A DNA stretch of 64,000 nt from Psychrobacter aquaticus CMS 56 (GTDB lineage Bacteria; Pseudomonadota; Gammaproteobacteria; Pseudomonadales; Moraxellaceae): assembly GCF_000471625.1 (NCBI RefSeq), contig NZ_AUSW01000011.1, positions 124,001 to 188,000 of the forward strand. The letters are read 5' to 3'. Position 1 is the stretch's first letter; each line of letters opens with the position of its first letter. The position numbers and the translations under genes are program-made. Positions 47,694-57,577 of the stretch are shown here, one piece after another. A model generated the notes under the pieces. The model saw only the letters and a program-made list of their open reading frames with translations. It was not told where the DNA came from and searched no databases.

Positions 47694-47942
47694 TTATTTA
47701 TAAGTAAGCTCTTGTTTTCTTAGCATAAGAATACGGCGAGCCTTTTGGATAAAGAATAATAATAAGATCATTATTACTGCAAGTGCGGCGTAAAAAAAAG
47801 TTTTTTCTGCCATAAACTTTATGATGTTCATAAACAGCACAAATACCACTATCACTGTCACCAGCATATTGAGTTTTAGTTGCTTATTGACCTCAGCGAG
47901 AGTGGCTTCTGCCAATACAAATCTGGTTTTTTGTTTATTCAT
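47694..47942 (-). CDS. small two-helix membrane protein
   Basis: An 82-residue protein with two predicted membrane helices (about 25-42 and 50-68) and a basic C-terminus (KARRILMLRKQE). I chose ATG 47942 (MNKQKTRFV) with AGGT upstream, not the longer frame that overlaps ispH. Function unknown. It is 46 bp downstream of ispH. Confidence 0.6.
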   Translation of the reverse strand: MNKQKTRFVLAEATLAEVNKQLKLNMLVTVIVVFVLFMNIIKFMAEKTFFYAALAVIMILLLFFIQKARRILMLRKQELTYK

Positions 47943-47988
47943 TCTACCTGACCCATAATAGTAGGTGATTCTTATTGACTGTCCGCCG

Positions 47989-48945
47989 TTATTTACCAAC
48001 CTGAGTGATAGGGATACGCAAGGCTTTAGGCAAACTAAATGTCACGTTTTCTTCAATACCTGATAACTCGTTAGGCAAATCACCACCCCAATCTTGCAAT
48101 TGCTGTAGCACTTCTTGAATCAGCACTTCGGGCGCCGATGCCCCCGCAGTCACGCCGACACTCTGTGTATTATCAAACCAGCTGCGCTCCATCTCACTGG
48201 CATTATCAATCAGATAAGCACGGCAATGCATACGCTCTGCCAGCTCACGCAAACGGTTTGAGTTCGACGAGTTTGGTGAGCCGACCACCAAGACCACATC
48301 ACAGCGACCAGCCAGATCTTTTACCGCATCTTGGCGATTTTGGGTGGCATAACAAATATCGTCTTTACGCGGACCTTGAATACTGGGGAATTTGACCCGT
48401 AACGCATCGATGACACGAGCCGTGTCATCCATTGACAAGGTAGTTTGAGTGACAAATGCCAAGCGCTCAACATCTTGTACAGTCAATGCCTCGACATCAT
48501 TTTCATTTTCAACCAGATGAATCTGACCACCATGCCGACGGTTAAAACGTCCCATGGTTCCCTCTACTTCTGGATGTCCGGCATGACCAATCAGCACCGC
48601 ATCCATACCATCTTGCGCAAACTTGGCGACTTCGATATGTACCTTGGTGACTAAAGGGCAAGTTGCATCAAATACTGTCAGATCACGGCGTGCGGCCTCA
48701 TCTTCGACAGCTTTTGAGACGCCATGAGCCGAAAAAATGACGATGGAACCATCTGGTACTTCGTGAAGCTCTTCGACAAATACGGCGCCACGATTTGCCA
48801 AGTCAGAGACGACAAATTTATTGTGTACCACCTCATGGCGTACATAAATAGGTGGCTCAAAACGGGTTAATGCTTCGTTCACAATCGCAATTGCGCGATC
48901 CACACCAGCACAAAATCCACGTGGATTGGCAAGATAAATTTGCAT
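47989..48945 (-). CDS. ispH: 4-hydroxy-3-methylbut-2-enyl diphosphate reductase IspH
   Basis: IspH is the last enzyme of the MEP isoprenoid pathway, a [4Fe-4S] protein. The three cluster cysteines are in [24 protein letters not shown] and [21 protein letters not shown] and TAGASAPE are also conserved. I use ATG 48945 ([10 protein letters not shown], 318 residues), the start of family members; an ATG five codons upstream is possible. It supplies precursors used by uppP and ubiA substrates. Confidence 0.97.
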   Translation of the reverse strand: MQIYLANPRGFCAGVDRAIAIVNEALTRFEPPIYVRHEVVHNKFVVSDLANRGAVFVEELHEVPDGSIVIFSAHGVSKAVEDEAARRDLTVFDATCPLVTKVHIEVAKFAQDGMDAVLIGHAGHPEVEGTMGRFNRRHGGQIHLVENENDVEALTVQDVERLAFVTQTTLSMDDTARVIDALRVKFPSIQGPRKDDICYATQNRQDAVKDLAGRCDVVLVVGSPNSSNSNRLRELAERMHCRAYLIDNASEMERSWFDNTQSVGVTAGASAPEVLIQEVLQQLQDWGGDLPNELSGIEENVTFSLPKALRIPITQVGK

Positions 48946-49164
48946 AAGAAGGCCTATCATTGGATAATTTATAGTGAAAGCTTGTCTTTAAAGCGTTCAT
49001 TCAAAAGTTTGGATGAAATCAATGCCCTACTTTAGCATAATTTGCTTTTATTGCTCTTGAAAATAGCAATGCATTTACAGCAACATTCTGTACGAAAGCG
49101 CCAATATGATAGTAGCGTATGAGCAATAGTGGCTTTAATTAAAATAAAAGACATAAAAGCCGTT

Positions 49165-49170
49165 TATAAT
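49165..49170 (+). promoter_or_regulatory. possible -10 element of gmk
   Basis: A TATAAT hexamer upstream of gmk without a clear -35. A terminator-type hairpin lies about 23 bp downstream, between this site and the gmk start. Confidence 0.35.
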
Positions 49171-49192
49171 GACGTATTGATTTCATTTCTTA

Positions 49193-49222
49193 TCGCCATA
49201 CATGATGGCGATTTTTATTTTT
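49193..49222 (+). terminator. terminator-like hairpin in the gmk leader
   Basis: A perfect 7-bp stem TCGCCAT / ATGGCGA with an ACATG loop is followed by TTTTTATTTTT on the plus strand. No plus-strand gene lies upstream, so it sits inside the probable leader of gmk, 72 bp before the ATG. It is an attenuator candidate. The gap 48946-49293 otherwise shows nothing. Confidence 0.6.
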
Positions 49223-49293
49223 ACCAGCCTTTAGCTGTTCATTAAGACATCTTTTAGTTGTTTATTAGGACACATTTTACTAGGACACACTGT

Positions 49294-49920
49294 ATGACAG
49301 GTTCATTATTTATTATTACCGCCGCCTCTGGCACAGGCAAAACTTCATTGGTAAAACAGCTACTTGCCACCACCAATGATTTGACTGTCAGTGTGTCTCA
49401 TACTACCCGTATGCCTCGTCCTGGCGAAATTGACGGTCATCATTATCATTTTACTGACGTCGATAATTTTGTAAGCGATATCGGTGACAATAAATTTTTA
49501 GAGCACGCTGAAGTATTTGGTAATTACTACGGTACCTCAGAGCAAAGTGTACGAACGCAGTTGGAGGCCGGCGTTGATGTCATCTTAGAAATTGACTGGC
49601 AGGGCGCACTACAAGTCAAAAAGATATTTCCTCAAGCGACAATGATTTTTATTTTACCGCCCAGTATCGCCACCTTACGTCAACGCTTATCAACGCGTGC
49701 GCAAGACACCATGGAAGTCATAGAGCAACGTCTGGCTGGTGCAGTGACGGAGATGGCACAATACGTTCATTTTGATTTTGTCATTATTAATGACAATTTC
49801 GAGGTCGCCTTGACTGAATTAAAAGCGATTATTGTGGCCGATAGACAGACTTTGAATCGTCAACAGCAACGTTATCATCGTACGATTACCAACTTATTAA
49901 ATAATACAATAGAAGAATAA
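49294..49920 (+). CDS. gmk: guanylate kinase
   Basis: Gmk phosphorylates GMP to GDP. The 208-residue protein has the P-loop [10 protein letters not shown], the [21 protein letters not shown]-binding segment, and [12 protein letters not shown] chose ATG 49294 (MTGSLFI), which matches family length; a longer frame from 49258 is unlikely. It lies upstream of rpoZ and spoT in a conserved arrangement that links guanine nucleotides to ppGpp metabolism. Confidence 0.97.
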   Translation: MTGSLFIITAASGTGKTSLVKQLLATTNDLTVSVSHTTRMPRPGEIDGHHYHFTDVDNFVSDIGDNKFLEHAEVFGNYYGTSEQSVRTQLEAGVDVILEIDWQGALQVKKIFPQATMIFILPPSIATLRQRLSTRAQDTMEVIEQRLAGAVTEMAQYVHFDFVIINDNFEVALTELKAIIVADRQTLNRQQQRYHRTITNLLNNTIEE

Positions 49921-50007
49921 ACCCGGCACTGACCATGACTTGTGGCCCATTCAACAAGTCACTATAAGTAGGTATAAAAAGCAACGACGTGGCAAAACAA
50001 AAAATGC

Positions 50008-50013
50008 TATAAT
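50008..50013 (+). promoter_or_regulatory. possible -10 element of rpoZ
   Basis: TATAAT preceded by TGC in a region between gmk and rpoZ, 91 bp before the rpoZ start. The -35 is weak. Candidate only. Confidence 0.4.
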
Positions 50014-50104
50014 GTCTGGCTATTCCCATTTATATTTTTGATATTATTTTTATTGTGTCGCGGATCATGTCTGTGGCTGATAAAAACAACCGAGGTAGCT
50101 ATTT

Positions 50105-50365
50105 ATGGCACGAGTGACGATTGAAGATTGTTTAGATAATGTTGATAATCGCTTTGAACTGATTTTAGTGGCAAGCAAGCGCGCCCGTCAATTGGCCAAA
50201 GGTATCGCTGAGCCGTTGGTTGATGTCGATAATGATAAGCCTACTGTACTGGCATTACGTGAAATTGCTGCTGGTAAAATCACTCGCGACATTTTGAATC
50301 AGCCAGAGCATCACTTTGCAACCAGCTCACTAGATTTGGCGCTGTCAGGCGATCATAGTTTTTAA
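50105..50365 (+). CDS. rpoZ: DNA-directed RNA polymerase omega subunit
   Basis: An 86-residue omega subunit: [33 protein letters not shown], followed by [16 protein letters not shown]. Omega aids RNA polymerase assembly and forms part of a ppGpp site. Full family length. It precedes spoT, with two terminator-like hairpins between them. Confidence 0.97.
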   Translation: MARVTIEDCLDNVDNRFELILVASKRARQLAKGIAEPLVDVDNDKPTVLALREIAAGKITRDILNQPEHHFATSSLDLALSGDHSF

Positions 50366-50415
50366 TAAAAACATGACAGCTGCTTTATAAAGTCAGCATA
50401 CATATTGCCGATAGA

Positions 50416-50442
50416 GACCACAGCATAGACTGTGGTTTTTTA
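50416..50442 (+). terminator. Rho-independent terminator of rpoZ
   Basis: Stem ACCACAG / CTGTGGT with loop CATAGA, followed by six T, 50 bp after the rpoZ stop. Confidence 0.75.
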
Positions 50443-50604
50443 GTTGGAGTTAGGACGTGTTTGATATTGTTTTGACTGTTTTAGTCACCATTTAAACCTT
50501 GATGCATGCCGTTGAGTTAAAATTTTTGAATTTTCACAGTACCTACTCGCTTAACAGTTGACATTGAATGAAATTTGCGATTAATTAGCAGGTAGTCTGC
50601 CCGT

Positions 50605-50637
50605 ACTTCAGCTTTTTTTTGCTGAAGCTTTTTTATA
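50605..50637 (+). terminator. second terminator-like hairpin between rpoZ and spoT
   Basis: Stem CTTCAGC / GCTGAAG with a T8 loop, followed by CTTTTTTATAG, about 80 bp before the spoT start. With the hairpin at 50416 it implies that spoT has its own promoter or is attenuated. The gap 50366-50718 contains no gene. Confidence 0.6.
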
Positions 50638-50718
50638 GTAGGCCAGCATTCATTCCGTCACCATTTACCTTGATAGACAATCAGCCAAACAGGTAATGAA
50701 AAATAGGATCGTTACTTT

Positions 50719-52917
50719 ATGAGTCAAACCTTACCCAAACTCAGTCATCATTTAGTCGATGACGCGCAATACAATTTGCTACGTTCAGTAGGATATCTTA
50801 CTGTCGCTGAACGCCGTGATATTATTGACGCCTGTGAGTTCGGTGATATTGCGCACATTAAAGATAAGCGTAAATCAGGGGAACCTTATATTACTCACCC
50901 GATTGCGGTCGCTGAGATACTGGCAGGTTTTCGTTTAGACCGAGACACCATTATCGCAGCGATTTTGCACGACACGGTCGAAGATACTGAGGTCAGTGAC
51001 GAGCAAATTGAGCAGCGTTATGGCAAAGTGGTGTCAAGGCTGGTCGATGGAGTAACCAAGCTAAAATCCTCTTCACACAATAAACAGCAAAATAAAGCGG
51101 CCACTTTCCATAAAATTCTAACCGCCACACTGGCTGATCCCCGTGTGTTAATTATTAAACTTGCCGACCGCTTACACAATATGTCAACCCTTGATGCGGT
51201 ACGTCCCGAAAAACAACGTACCACTGCCCAAGAAACCTTAGACTTTTATGTACCATTTGCGAGGCTGATGGGTCTCAATGACATTGCTGATTATATCGAA
51301 GTGCTTTGTTATCGTAATCTTGACTCTGATATGTATAACAAGCTGTCCGACAAGCTATTACAGCATGGACTTGGGCGCAATTTTCAGAGAGAAGCCATTC
51401 ATCGCTATTTGAGTATTGTACTTAATAATTTAGAGCTGAATGGACTGGTCAAAGTTCTAGATAACCGCGTGGTTATATACCGTCAGTTTTTCCGCAATCG
51501 CGGGGAAATCAATGCCTTACTACGTCATTATGCCTTTGAGATTGTCCTCGACAATATCGAATCCTGTGACAAACTGGCTTATTATTTGATTAAAAAATAT
51601 CAAATTGATGACAGTCATATTGCGGATAATATTCGCCGTCCGCTACCGGGCGGTAATCAGTCGCTTACTTTGATTTATGAGCGTGATAACGATGTGGTAA
51701 AAGTGACGATTTTAACCAAGCAAATGCAAAGTGCCGCAAGGCTTGGCGTCATCGGCGCAGAGCATGCGTCCGATGTCAGTCAATCAGTCATTCAAGCCTC
51801 GCTGCGCAATATGAAAGACTTGGTCGATGAAGACGATTTGGATGAAAACAGCCCCGACTTTTCAGCGGCCGTATCCACCATCAATGAGCTGATGGATTAT
51901 CTACACTCCAGTAAAATCATTTGTTATAGTCCAAAAGGACGCGCTTACGAGCTGCCACAAGGGGCAACCGCGCTAGATTTTGCTTACGCTGTTGGACCCA
52001 TGGTCGGCAATGTGGCCGTCGGTGCCAATATCGATGGCAAAGCTGCAAAGCTTGGTACTGTCGTAAAAAATGGACAATTGGTCGAAATCGAAGTAAACAG
52101 CCACTCAGAACCAAAAGCAGAATGGCTGGGGTTTGTGGTGACCAATAAAGCGCGTGAAGAAATTTTGCGGTGGTTTAAAGATTTGTCTGCGGCCGACAAA
52201 CAGCATCATGGGCAGCAAGCACTGGATCGTGCCCTAAGAACTTACCAAAAAAGTCTGGATGACTTGACAGAAAATGATTGGAAAAACTTAACTGAATGGC
52301 GCGGACTAACAGAAAAAAATGCCCTATTTGAACAAATAAGCTCCGGTACATTACTGCCACAGCTGGTCGTAAGCCGTTTGTTTAGTGATGAAATCAACGA
52401 CTTACAGGCAAGAGAACATAGCACCGACATGACTCACCCACAGCAGTTGATCGTTAACGCCTCTGGGGTTGAGCTGAATTTTGCCAATTGCTGTCATCCT
52501 ATTTATGGTGATCCAATCGTTGGTCATTTATCGCGCCACGGTTTGGTTGTACATCGGCACAAATGCTTCTCACTTGACGATATTCGTAAAGACAATCCTT
52601 ACCAAGTTATCCAATTGCGCTGGCGTAGTGACAATGCAGTGAAACAAGGTGAGCTGGGCGAGCATGATATAAAGAACAATGGCAAAATCCGCTTTCCCGC
52701 TTATCTGAAACTGTCTATTGCGCTAAGTGACGAACAAATCACTGAGGTTATTTATCACTTGCGCCAGTTAAACATAGGGGTTGAAACGGTCGATGTACGT
52801 AACACCGATACCATCATTCACATTATTGTACGTAGTCGTAATCACTTGGCACAAGGCATTCGCGAGCTACGTTCACTACTCGGCTTTCCCAATATCATGC
52901 GACTGTATCAGTTATAG
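50719..52917 (+). CDS. spoT: SpoT-type (p)ppGpp hydrolase with degenerate synthetase domain
   Basis: A 732-residue RelA/SpoT homologue. The hydrolase is intact: RKSGEPYITHP (51-61), HD at H84-D85 in ILHDTVEDT, and D150 in KLADRLHNM. In the synthetase domain (about 240-350) the signature residues are lost: YGFR-type motif reads HYAFEIVL (270-277), the NGYQSLHT motif reads GGNQSLTLI, and the catalytic EVQIRT reads KVTILT (328-333). TGS (about 400-460) and C-terminal ACT domains follow. This should be a ppGpp hydrolase only; a separate RelA is expected elsewhere. Confidence 0.95.
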   Translation: MSQTLPKLSHHLVDDAQYNLLRSVGYLTVAERRDIIDACEFGDIAHIKDKRKSGEPYITHPIAVAEILAGFRLDRDTIIAAILHDTVEDTEVSDEQIEQRYGKVVSRLVDGVTKLKSSSHNKQQNKAATFHKILTATLADPRVLIIKLADRLHNMSTLDAVRPEKQRTTAQETLDFYVPFARLMGLNDIADYIEVLCYRNLDSDMYNKLSDKLLQHGLGRNFQREAIHRYLSIVLNNLELNGLVKVLDNRVVIYRQFFRNRGEINALLRHYAFEIVLDNIESCDKLAYYLIKKYQIDDSHIADNIRRPLPGGNQSLTLIYERDNDVVKVTILTKQMQSAARLGVIGAEHASDVSQSVIQASLRNMKDLVDEDDLDENSPDFSAAVSTINELMDYLHSSKIICYSPKGRAYELPQGATALDFAYAVGPMVGNVAVGANIDGKAAKLGTVVKNGQLVEIEVNSHSEPKAEWLGFVVTNKAREEILRWFKDLSAADKQHHGQQALDRALRTYQKSLDDLTENDWKNLTEWRGLTEKNALFEQISSGTLLPQLVVSRLFSDEINDLQAREHSTDMTHPQQLIVNASGVELNFANCCHPIYGDPIVGHLSRHGLVVHRHKCFSLDDIRKDNPYQVIQLRWRSDNAVKQGELGEHDIKNNGKIRFPAYLKLSIALSDEQITEVIYHLRQLNIGVETVDVRNTDTIIHIIVRSRNHLAQGIRELRSLLGFPNIMRLYQL

Positions 52918-53141
52918 TAAAATCTGAATGAACACCAATCACTACTCAACAAGACATTGAGTAGCTGGTTCAGAAGTTTTTAGAAAACCAAAAACAATGA
53001 TAAACTCTATTCGTTAATTTTGAGCAAACAAACTTAGGGCTTGCCAGCGTTTATATGATGACGTTTAAAACATACCTCTCGAAACATAAACGATGACACG
53101 CCCTTGTCAACCAAACCAGAAAAATATAAAAAGGACATATT

Positions 53142-53522
53142 ATGACTCGTCAAACCATCCAAACTGATAAAGCGCCAGCCGCCGTTGGTACTTATTCACA
53201 AGCCGTAAAAGTTGGCAATACTGTCTATATTTCAGGACAGCTTGGTTTTGATCCTGATACGATGGAATTAAAAGACGGCTTTGAGGCACAAGCAAAGCAA
53301 GTGTTTGAAAATATTAAAGCCATTTGTGAAGCGGCTGGTGGCAGTTTAAATGACGTGGTTAAATTCAATGTATCGTTAACAGATTTGAATGATTTTGCGA
53401 CATTGAACGACGTATTCGTTGCCAATTTGAGCGAACCTTATCCTGCCCGTGCTGCAGTTCAAGTCGCCGCATTGCCTAAAGGCGGTGTGGTCGAGATTGA
53501 GTCCATCTTGTATATTGAGTAA
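53142..53522 (+). CDS. ridA: RidA family reactive-intermediate deaminase
   Basis: RidA hydrolyses reactive 2-aminoacrylate and related enamines/imines. The 126-residue protein shows APAAVGTYSQAVKVGNTVYISGQLG, the late arginine in PARAAVQVAALPKGGVVEIE and the full length of the family. Position just after spoT is a common gammaproteobacterial linkage. An AGGACA motif sits upstream of the ATG. Confidence 0.95.
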   Translation: MTRQTIQTDKAPAAVGTYSQAVKVGNTVYISGQLGFDPDTMELKDGFEAQAKQVFENIKAICEAAGGSLNDVVKFNVSLTDLNDFATLNDVFVANLSEPYPARAAVQVAALPKGGVVEIESILYIE

Positions 53523-53582
53523 CCTTTATATATCTACATCATGACTGCCAAATTTTTTAGTCAAAATAACCTTTTTTAAAGT

Positions 53583-53608
53583 AAGCCCAAATAGCTATAT
53601 TTGGGCTT
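53583..53608. terminator. strong hairpin after ridA
   Basis: A perfect 11-bp stem AAGCCCAAATA / TATTTGGGCTT with a GCTA loop, 60 bp after ridA. The plus-strand side lacks a T-run, so its efficiency as a Rho-independent terminator is uncertain. Confidence 0.5.
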
Positions 53609-53616
53609 ATTGCTGT

Positions 53617-53777
53617 TATAGTTGATTCTGAATAAAACAGAACCATTATATTTGAACGCTGAACTGGTATAAATTCTTCTGGCTTGCTGTGCCTTTGCAG
53701 ACAAAGGAGGCGAAACTTCTCGTTTAAAGATAAGCATTCCAGTTCCGCTGACTCGTTTTTATACTGAACGCACTATA
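53617..53777 (-). repeat. palindromic intergenic repeat, copy R6
   Basis: A 161-bp copy between ridA and priA. It starts TATAGTTGATTCTGAATAAAA and contains TTCTGGCTTGCTGTGCC (core on the minus strand). It is nearly identical, in inverted orientation, to R7 at 57578-57738, differing mainly in the central loop. Confidence 0.85.
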
Positions 53778-53825
53778 TCCTTTCATTATCATTACTTAAC
53801 TGTCTAAAAGCGATGGGTGCATTTT

Positions 53826-56123
53826 ATGTTGGTACAAGTTGCTCTGCCAGTGCCTCTTTATCGGGTGTTTGACTATAGTCTACCAGCAGACATGAGCGCT
53901 TTGCCCAATGCCACTTTAACACAGGTACCGCAAATTGGTAGCCGCGTCGAGGTATCCTTTGGTCGTCAGACCTTAATTGGTATCGTCGTACATCATGTTG
54001 CTAAAACCGACAGTAGCGTACCTCTCAATAAGCTAAAACCTATTAATCAATGTCTGGATGCTGACGCTATTTTAGATGACAGCATGCTAAAAATGGCCAA
54101 TTGGCTCGCACGTTACTATCACTATCCGCTCGGTGATGTCTTAGCCGTTATGCTGCCAAGCTTGGTTCGTCAAGGCAAACCGTTAGATTTACTGATTACG
54201 CATTGGCGAATTTTACCTCATATTACTGATGATGACTTTCGCGCCAATGCCAAAAAGCAAAAACAGCAGTTCGATATGCTCAAACTACATGGCACGCGTG
54301 GTGCCAGCGAAGATGTGCTACTACTAGAAGGTATGCAGCGGTCATTCTTAAAAACGCTTGAAGACAAAGGTCTTATCGAACGCTATATTGAACCAAAACA
54401 AGCACCCTCGCCTGTCAAATTGGCCAAAATGCCCTTGGATCTCAATGCGGAGCAGCAGCTTGCTGTCGATGCGATCATTGCTGCTCATAAAACCAAGCAT
54501 TATACTGGGTTTTTGTTAAACGGTATTACGGGCAGTGGTAAGACTGAGGTCTATCTGCAGGCGATGCAAGCGGTATTAGAAGCCGGAAAGCAGGTCTTGA
54601 TTTTAGTACCAGAGATTGGCTTGACACCGCAGACGCGAGCGCGCTTTGCCAGCCGATTTGCAGCGCATATCGTGTTATTGCATTCGGGAATGAACAACAC
54701 TCATCGCTTACAAGGATGGCAAGACTGCCGTACTGGACATGCACAAATCATCATTGGTACGCGATCAGCCGTGCTATATCCTTTTGCAGACTTGGGACTT
54801 ATCGTCGTTGATGAAGCCCATGATGGCTCTTATAAACAACAAGATACGTTGCGTTATCATGCCGCTGATGTGGCGCTGTATCGTGGCTTACAAGCCAATA
54901 TTCCTGTCGTACTTGGTACAGCGACCCCTTCTCTTGAGCATTTAAAATTGGTCGATGACGGCAAGCTGGTAGAGTGCCAATTGCTGACTCGACCTGGCAA
55001 TGCTGAGCCTGCAACCATGCAGCTCATTGATGCGCGTCTGCAAACGACGCATCAACAAACCACCGATGATGGCACGCGTTATGATACGGGACTGACAGAT
55101 AAATTAATTGGGGCAATACGGCAAACACTAGAGGCGGGCGATCAAGTATTGATATTTCTGAACCGTCGCGGCTATGCCCCTGTTTTGTTATGTGAGGCTT
55201 GCGGTTGGCAAGCAGATTGTCCACGCTGTGATGCCCATCTGACCGTTCATTATAATAGCCAAACTCAGCACAGTCATTATGCAAGCAATGCTTATTTGAA
55301 GTGCCATCATTGCGACTGGCAAGCCTACATCCCTACTGTCTGCCCAGATTGTGGCAGTCAAAATTTAGACGCTAAAGGTATGGGTACCACCAGATTGAGC
55401 GAAAACCTGCATGCGATTTTTGCCAATCCGCAAACCAGTAAAGTGCTCTACCCTATTATTCAAATTGATCGCGACACCACAAGACGCAAAGACAGCTGGG
55501 AAAACATTTATCAGCGTATCAATGAAGGCAAACCTGCGATACTGGTCGGCACGCAAATGGTGGCCAAAGGTCATCACTTCCCCAATGTCACCCTCGTCTG
55601 TCTGCCCAATGCCGATCGCGGTTTTTTGTCCGCAGACTTTCGCTCGCCAGAACACACTGCCCAACTGATGATTCAAGTGGCAGGGCGTGCTGGACGCGGT
55701 GATAAATCTGGGCGCGTGCTGATTCAAACGTTGCAACCGGACAATGAATTATTACTAAAACTGGTCAAAGACGGCTATCTGTCATTTGCTCGTGAATTGC
55801 TACAAGAACGCAAACTAATGGGTCTGCCACCTCATAGCTATGCGGCGCTCATACGCTGTGAAGGCAAAACGCTAGTGGCAACCACGCAAGTGCTCAAAGA
55901 TGCCATTGCCATTCTTCCAAATCCCCATCAGCTCGCCGTACTTGGCCCTATAGACGCGCCGATGAGCAAAAAGAATAGCCGCTACCACGTGCAGCTACTA
56001 CTATTGGCCAAAGATCGACGACAATTGCACCATATATTAAACCAATGGTGGCAACCCGTACTTGCCTTACCCAGCGCGAAATACCTAAAACTCACTTTAG
56101 ACATTGACCCCGTAGGTTGGTAG
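53826..56123 (+). CDS. priA: primosomal protein N' (replication restart helicase PriA)
   Basis: PriA restarts stalled replication forks. The 765-residue protein has the N-terminal DNA-binding domain (QVALPVPLYRVFDYSLP), helicase motifs (Walker A GITGSGKTEVY, DEAH box VVDEAHDGSYKQQ, GTATPSLE) and the zinc-binding cysteines in two clusters (CEACGWQADCPRC and CHHCDWQAYIPTVCPDC). The ATG at 53826 is preferred over an in-frame GTG nine bases upstream. It is separated from ridA by repeat R6. Confidence 0.97.
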   Translation: MLVQVALPVPLYRVFDYSLPADMSALPNATLTQVPQIGSRVEVSFGRQTLIGIVVHHVAKTDSSVPLNKLKPINQCLDADAILDDSMLKMANWLARYYHYPLGDVLAVMLPSLVRQGKPLDLLITHWRILPHITDDDFRANAKKQKQQFDMLKLHGTRGASEDVLLLEGMQRSFLKTLEDKGLIERYIEPKQAPSPVKLAKMPLDLNAEQQLAVDAIIAAHKTKHYTGFLLNGITGSGKTEVYLQAMQAVLEAGKQVLILVPEIGLTPQTRARFASRFAAHIVLLHSGMNNTHRLQGWQDCRTGHAQIIIGTRSAVLYPFADLGLIVVDEAHDGSYKQQDTLRYHAADVALYRGLQANIPVVLGTATPSLEHLKLVDDGKLVECQLLTRPGNAEPATMQLIDARLQTTHQQTTDDGTRYDTGLTDKLIGAIRQTLEAGDQVLIFLNRRGYAPVLLCEACGWQADCPRCDAHLTVHYNSQTQHSHYASNAYLKCHHCDWQAYIPTVCPDCGSQNLDAKGMGTTRLSENLHAIFANPQTSKVLYPIIQIDRDTTRRKDSWENIYQRINEGKPAILVGTQMVAKGHHFPNVTLVCLPNADRGFLSADFRSPEHTAQLMIQVAGRAGRGDKSGRVLIQTLQPDNELLLKLVKDGYLSFARELLQERKLMGLPPHSYAALIRCEGKTLVATTQVLKDAIAILPNPHQLAVLGPIDAPMSKKNSRYHVQLLLLAKDRRQLHHILNQWWQPVLALPSAKYLKLTLDIDPVGW

Positions 56124-56328
56124 CTTAAAATTTATCAATTGATAACTGCCCTGCCCTTTCAGCCTGATTTTTTATTTTGAATAAATCGTATCGTCTGTCC
56201 GCCTTGTTTTTACTTTGCTATTACAGTTTACAAGACTCGACTATGTTAAATTTATCATAGTCGTTTCGCGTTAGTGCTCAAAACACCATCACTACTTTGC
56301 ATAACATGCCTATTCACTATTCTATTGA

Positions 56329-57531
56329 ATGTCAGCGAATCTGAGTATTGCTATGAATCCAAAAAATTCAAATTCTCCACAAGATGACCGTCTTCATCAG
56401 GGGACTGATGACTTGCATCAACATCAAGATGGTGAGCATCATACCTATATGCACGATGAGCAAGGCGGTCATGATCACGACGCCCATTTAGATCAGACAA
56501 CGTTTCCGCGAGATACGACAGGCTATCAACGGACGTTGCTCATTAGCTTTATCATCATTACGGGCTACATGTTTATCGAAGCCATCGGCGGCTGGCTCAC
56601 AGGCAGCTTGGCGCTGTTATCAGATGCCGGTCACATGCTAAGCGACGCGATAGCCCTTGGCGCCACCTTAATGGCGTTTAAAATTGGTGAAAAAGCCGCC
56701 ACTCATCAAAAAACATTTGGCTATAAGCGCTTTGAGATTTTGGTTGCTGGCGTGAATGGTGCCACTTTGATTATCATCGCCCTGATGATTTTTTATGAAG
56801 CAATCAAACGCTTCAATTCACCCTCCGAAATTGCGACCCAAGGGATGCTGATCATTGCCATTATCGGCATGTTGGTCAATATTTTGGTCGCTTGGCTCAT
56901 GCATCGAGGCAGCCATAGTAACGATGAACATGGACACAATCATAGGTCAAATTCCGCCAAATCATCTGTTACTAAGCCATCGAATAATAAAGAACCAATT
57001 AATCTCAATATGCAAAGTGCTTACTTGCATGTATTGAGCGATTTACTGGGTTCAGTTGCTGCCATCATTGCGGCATTATTGATGATGGGATTTGGTTGGG
57101 TATGGGCGGATGCGGCCGCCTCAGTGATTGTGGCCATGCTGATATTAGTGAGTGGTTACCGCGTCGTCCGCGATTCGGTACACATTTTAATGGAAGGCAC
57201 ACCTGCTAATATATCGTTGTCCAATGTTGAGCAAAAGCTACTCGCTCACCCGCAAGTAAATGCCGTCCATGACCTACATGTCTGGAGCATTACCAGCGGC
57301 TTAAATGCGCTCTCTTGCCACGTCGTTGTCGATGGTGACATGAGCATTCATGAATCAAGCACCCTAATCTCTGAGCTTGAACACCGTCTATCAGACCTTG
57401 GTATCCATCACGCCACCATTCAAGTTGAATGCGCATCACACCCACAACACGAAACACATAGTGATGCCTTGATTTGTAATATTTCAATGCAGCCAATCAA
57501 TAATAACGGCCACATTGGTCATAATCACTGA
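56329..57531 (+). CDS. cation diffusion facilitator (CDF) metal exporter
   Basis: A 400-residue CDF family transporter, probably zinc or cobalt/zinc out of the cell. A His/Asp-rich N-terminal tail (HQHQDGEHH..HDEQGGHDHDAHL) precedes six membrane helices with the metal-site motifs LLSDAGHMLSDAIAL and the later VWADAAASVIVAML. A second His-rich loop (HRGSHSNDEHGHNHRS) lies between helices 4 and 5. The cytoplasmic domain (NAVHDLHVWSITSGLNALSCHVV) is of the CzcD/ZitB type. Specificity cannot be fixed from sequence. Bracketed by R6 and R7 together with priA. Confidence 0.92.
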   Translation: MSANLSIAMNPKNSNSPQDDRLHQGTDDLHQHQDGEHHTYMHDEQGGHDHDAHLDQTTFPRDTTGYQRTLLISFIIITGYMFIEAIGGWLTGSLALLSDAGHMLSDAIALGATLMAFKIGEKAATHQKTFGYKRFEILVAGVNGATLIIIALMIFYEAIKRFNSPSEIATQGMLIIAIIGMLVNILVAWLMHRGSHSNDEHGHNHRSNSAKSSVTKPSNNKEPINLNMQSAYLHVLSDLLGSVAAIIAALLMMGFGWVWADAAASVIVAMLILVSGYRVVRDSVHILMEGTPANISLSNVEQKLLAHPQVNAVHDLHVWSITSGLNALSCHVVVDGDMSIHESSTLISELEHRLSDLGIHHATIQVECASHPQHETHSDALICNISMQPINNNGHIGHNH

Positions 57532-57577
57532 GAAATCAATCAAACTTTTTATCAAACGCCTACGGGCTAACAGAAAG

